From positions 1 to 6,782 of the forward strand of contig DASPJL010000062.1 in assembly GCA_035628645.1 (NCBI GenBank): a stretch of DNA of 6,782 bases. Reading direction: 5' to 3'. This DNA comes from DASPJL01 sp035628645 (GTDB lineage Bacteria; Bacteroidota; Bacteroidia; Cytophagales; Cyclobacteriaceae). The translations under genes were made by a program, and so were the position numbers. Positions 5,917 to 6,782 of the stretch are shown here, one piece after another. The notes beneath the pieces are model-generated. The model was not told where the DNA came from. It ran no database searches and saw nothing but the letters and a program-made list of their open reading frames with translations. How positions within the stretch are numbered: position 1 is the stretch's first letter; each line of letters starts with the position of its first letter.

Positions 5917-6264
5917 ATGAATAGTCTATGGATAATATTGAGAAATAGCATGTACTTGTTATTCTCAATGTTTCTTTTGAATAGCTGTTCTTCAGCTTCA
6001 GAAAAAACTGAGCCAAAAGTACACACCGTGGAGATCAAAGAAATGAAGTTTCAGCCTGCTGAAATCAGCGTTCAAAAAGGAGATACCATTGTTTGGATAA
6101 ACAAGGATTTTGTGGCGCATGATGTAACCGAAGAAACGACACATGCTTGGTCATCTTCTGTAATTCCAAATGGTGGGTCGTGGAGCATGGCTGTTACGGA
6201 AAGTGCTGATTATTTCTGTACCATTCACCAGGTGATGAAAGGTAAGATAGTGGTGGAAGAATAA
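5917..6264 (+). CDS. Cupredoxin (plastocyanin/amicyanin-like) lipoprotein
   Basis: A 115-residue type-1 copper protein anchored as a lipoprotein: hydrophobic signal, lipobox LLNSC with the lipidated cysteine at residue 24, then a serine-rich linker. The single cupredoxin domain (about 35-115) has the blue-copper ligands H68 in VAHDV and the C101-x2-H104-x2-M107 cluster in YFCTIHQVMKGK, the spacing of plastocyanin-like proteins. It should carry one electron between partners at the periplasmic face; the partners are not evident here. The ATG at 5917 lies six bases after the DUF4142 stop, so the two are cotranscribed. Met12 is an alternative start, but it would lose the only basic residue in the signal, so the upstream start is preferred. 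No dedicated copper chaperone or exporter is nearby. Confidence 0.92.
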   Translation: MNSLWIILRNSMYLLFSMFLLNSCSSASEKTEPKVHTVEIKEMKFQPAEISVQKGDTIVWINKDFVAHDVTEETTHAWSSSVIPNGGSWSMAVTESADYFCTIHQVMKGKIVVEE

Positions 6265-6354
6265 GGTAAAGAAGAATAATCAAGCTAACCGGAAAATCAG
6301 CCTGAATAATCTGAAGAGGATGAAAAGGCTTTAAGTAATTTAATTCTTAATATC

Positions 6355-6425
6355 GAACAAGGAATTTGCGGATCTTTAAGGAAGCTAAATAAGATTCTCT
6401 TCTCTAAATTCTGTATTCCTTGTTC
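6355..6425. repeat. Perfect 11-base inverted repeat flanking 49 bases
   Basis: GAACAAGGAAT at 6355-6365 is repeated inverted as ATTCCTTGTTC at 6415-6425. The arms could pair in RNA to close a 49-base loop, or mark a protein-binding pair of sites. It lies between the cupredoxin stop and the CDGSH gene. No T-run follows the right arm that would make it a clear terminator. Role unknown. Confidence 0.5.
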
Positions 6426-6443
6426 TTTTCAAGTTTACTATAT

Positions 6444-6455
6444 TTCTGATCAGAA
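6444..6455. promoter_or_regulatory. 12-base palindrome upstream of the CDGSH gene, possible operator
   Basis: TTCTGATCAGAA is a perfect palindrome 17 bases before the ATG at 6473. It overlaps TATATTTC (6439-6446), which resembles a Bacteroidota -7 box but lacks a TTTG element at the standard distance. A regulator could bind here, but one short palindrome is weak evidence. Confidence 0.3.
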
Positions 6456-6472
6456 TAAATTCTAATAAAAAT

Positions 6473-6721
6473 ATGGATAAACCCAAAATTGCAGGAAGAG
6501 AGCCTATTGAAATTACCCTCGAAGCCGGCAAAACTTATTTGTGGTGTCAATGCGGAAGATCTTCCAATCAACCTTTTTGTGATAACTCTCATATTGGTAC
6601 AGGTCTTAAACCTAAAGTTTTCAAAGTGGCTTTTAGCCGGAAAGTATGGCTTTGTATGTGTAAACAAACCAAAACAATCCCTTATTGTGATGGCTCACAC
6701 CGTAGTTTAAAAAGTTTATAA
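6473..6721 (+). CDS. Small tandem CDGSH iron-sulfur protein
   Basis: An 82-residue cytosolic protein with two CDGSH-type [2Fe-2S] motifs. In the first, the ligands are C25, C27, C36 and H40 (WCQCGRSSNQPFCDNSH). In the second they are C61, C63, C72 and H76 (LCMCKQTKTIPYCDGSH). Each follows the C-x-C-x8-C-x3-H pattern with one histidine ligand, so each can hold a redox-active, pH-sensitive cluster. Mitochondrial mitoNEET is the well-known homologue; the bacterial double-motif proteins are of unsettled function, possibly electron or cluster transfer. It is preceded by the inverted repeat at 6355-6425 and a palindrome at 6444-6455, and has no ECF-type promoter, so it appears to be regulated separately from the ECF set. 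The frame ends in view at 6721. A 15-base palindrome follows at 6733. Confidence 0.9.
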   Translation: MDKPKIAGREPIEITLEAGKTYLWCQCGRSSNQPFCDNSHIGTGLKPKVFKVAFSRKVWLCMCKQTKTIPYCDGSHRSLKSL

Positions 6722-6732
6722 TGCTCCGGAAC

Positions 6733-6747
6733 CAGTTTATTAAACTG
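6733..6747. repeat. 15-base palindrome after the CDGSH gene
   Basis: CAGTTTATTAAACTG is two perfect 7-base arms around one central T, 12 bases after the stop. The loop is too short for a hairpin terminator and no T-run follows, so a DNA-binding site or chance is as likely. The rest of the window (6748-6782) shows nothing. Confidence 0.35.
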
Positions 6748-6782
6748 ACAAATATTCAGAATAAAATTGATGGTTGTCATTT

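Noticed and set aside
6122..6129. ATGTAACC inside the cupredoxin gene as an ECF -35 box
   Set aside because: It is inside a coding region and the hexamer 17 bases downstream does not match TCTAAT.
6461..6467. TCTAATA just before the CDGSH gene as a fourth ECF -10 box
   Set aside because: The bases 17 upstream (6436-6443) read TACTATAT, with no resemblance to TTGTAACC, and the start of transcription would fall on the start codon.
1..6782. CRISPR arrays, tRNA or rRNA genes, toxin-antitoxin pairs, phage genes
   Set aside because: No regularly spaced repeats, no tRNA-like cloverleaf or rRNA sequence, and no small gene pairs of those types were seen on either strand.

Overview
The window looks like chromosomal DNA of a member of the Bacteroidota, probably a Flavobacteriia or Cytophagia lineage. 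It is AT-rich, has few Shine-Dalgarno sequences, carries an IS982-type transposase end and Bacteroidota-type lipoproteins, and has one good match to the TTTG-N19-TAnnTTTG housekeeping promoter. No ribosomal marker is present, so a genus cannot be named.

Layout, left to right. (1) Bases 1 to about 395 are the 3' end of an IS982-family insertion sequence cut by the window edge. (2) Two plus-strand membrane-protein genes follow: a TrhA/hemolysin III (PAQR-type) protein and a YoaK/DUF1275 protein. (3) A housekeeping-type promoter precedes a two-gene unit of a small lipoprotein and a DUF2231-like membrane protein with no base between them; it ends in a long, nearly perfect hairpin that probably terminates both converging transcripts. 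(4) A minus-strand operon encodes GTP cyclohydrolase I (folE) and then a ferredoxin-NADP-reductase-type flavoprotein. (5) Divergent from it are an ECF sigma factor, then a DUF4142 exported protein and a cupredoxin lipoprotein in one operon. (6) Last comes a small tandem-CDGSH iron-sulfur protein.

The most notable result is a promoter motif, TTGTAACC-N17-TCTAAT, found three times with exactly the same spacing: upstream of folE (minus strand), upstream of the sigma factor gene (plus strand), and upstream of the DUF4142-cupredoxin operon (plus strand). No other intergenic region here carries it. The simplest reading is that it is the recognition sequence of the ECF sigma factor encoded between these genes. 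That factor would then activate itself and drive a compact regulon: a pterin/folate entry enzyme, a flavin oxidoreductase, an exported ferritin-like (DUF4142) protein and a type-1 copper protein. No anti-sigma gene lies next to it. The sigma factor ends in a short tail around an Arg-Cys-Asn motif that holds its only cysteine. The regulon suggests a redox, copper or oxidative-stress response, but the inducing signal cannot be read from the sequence.
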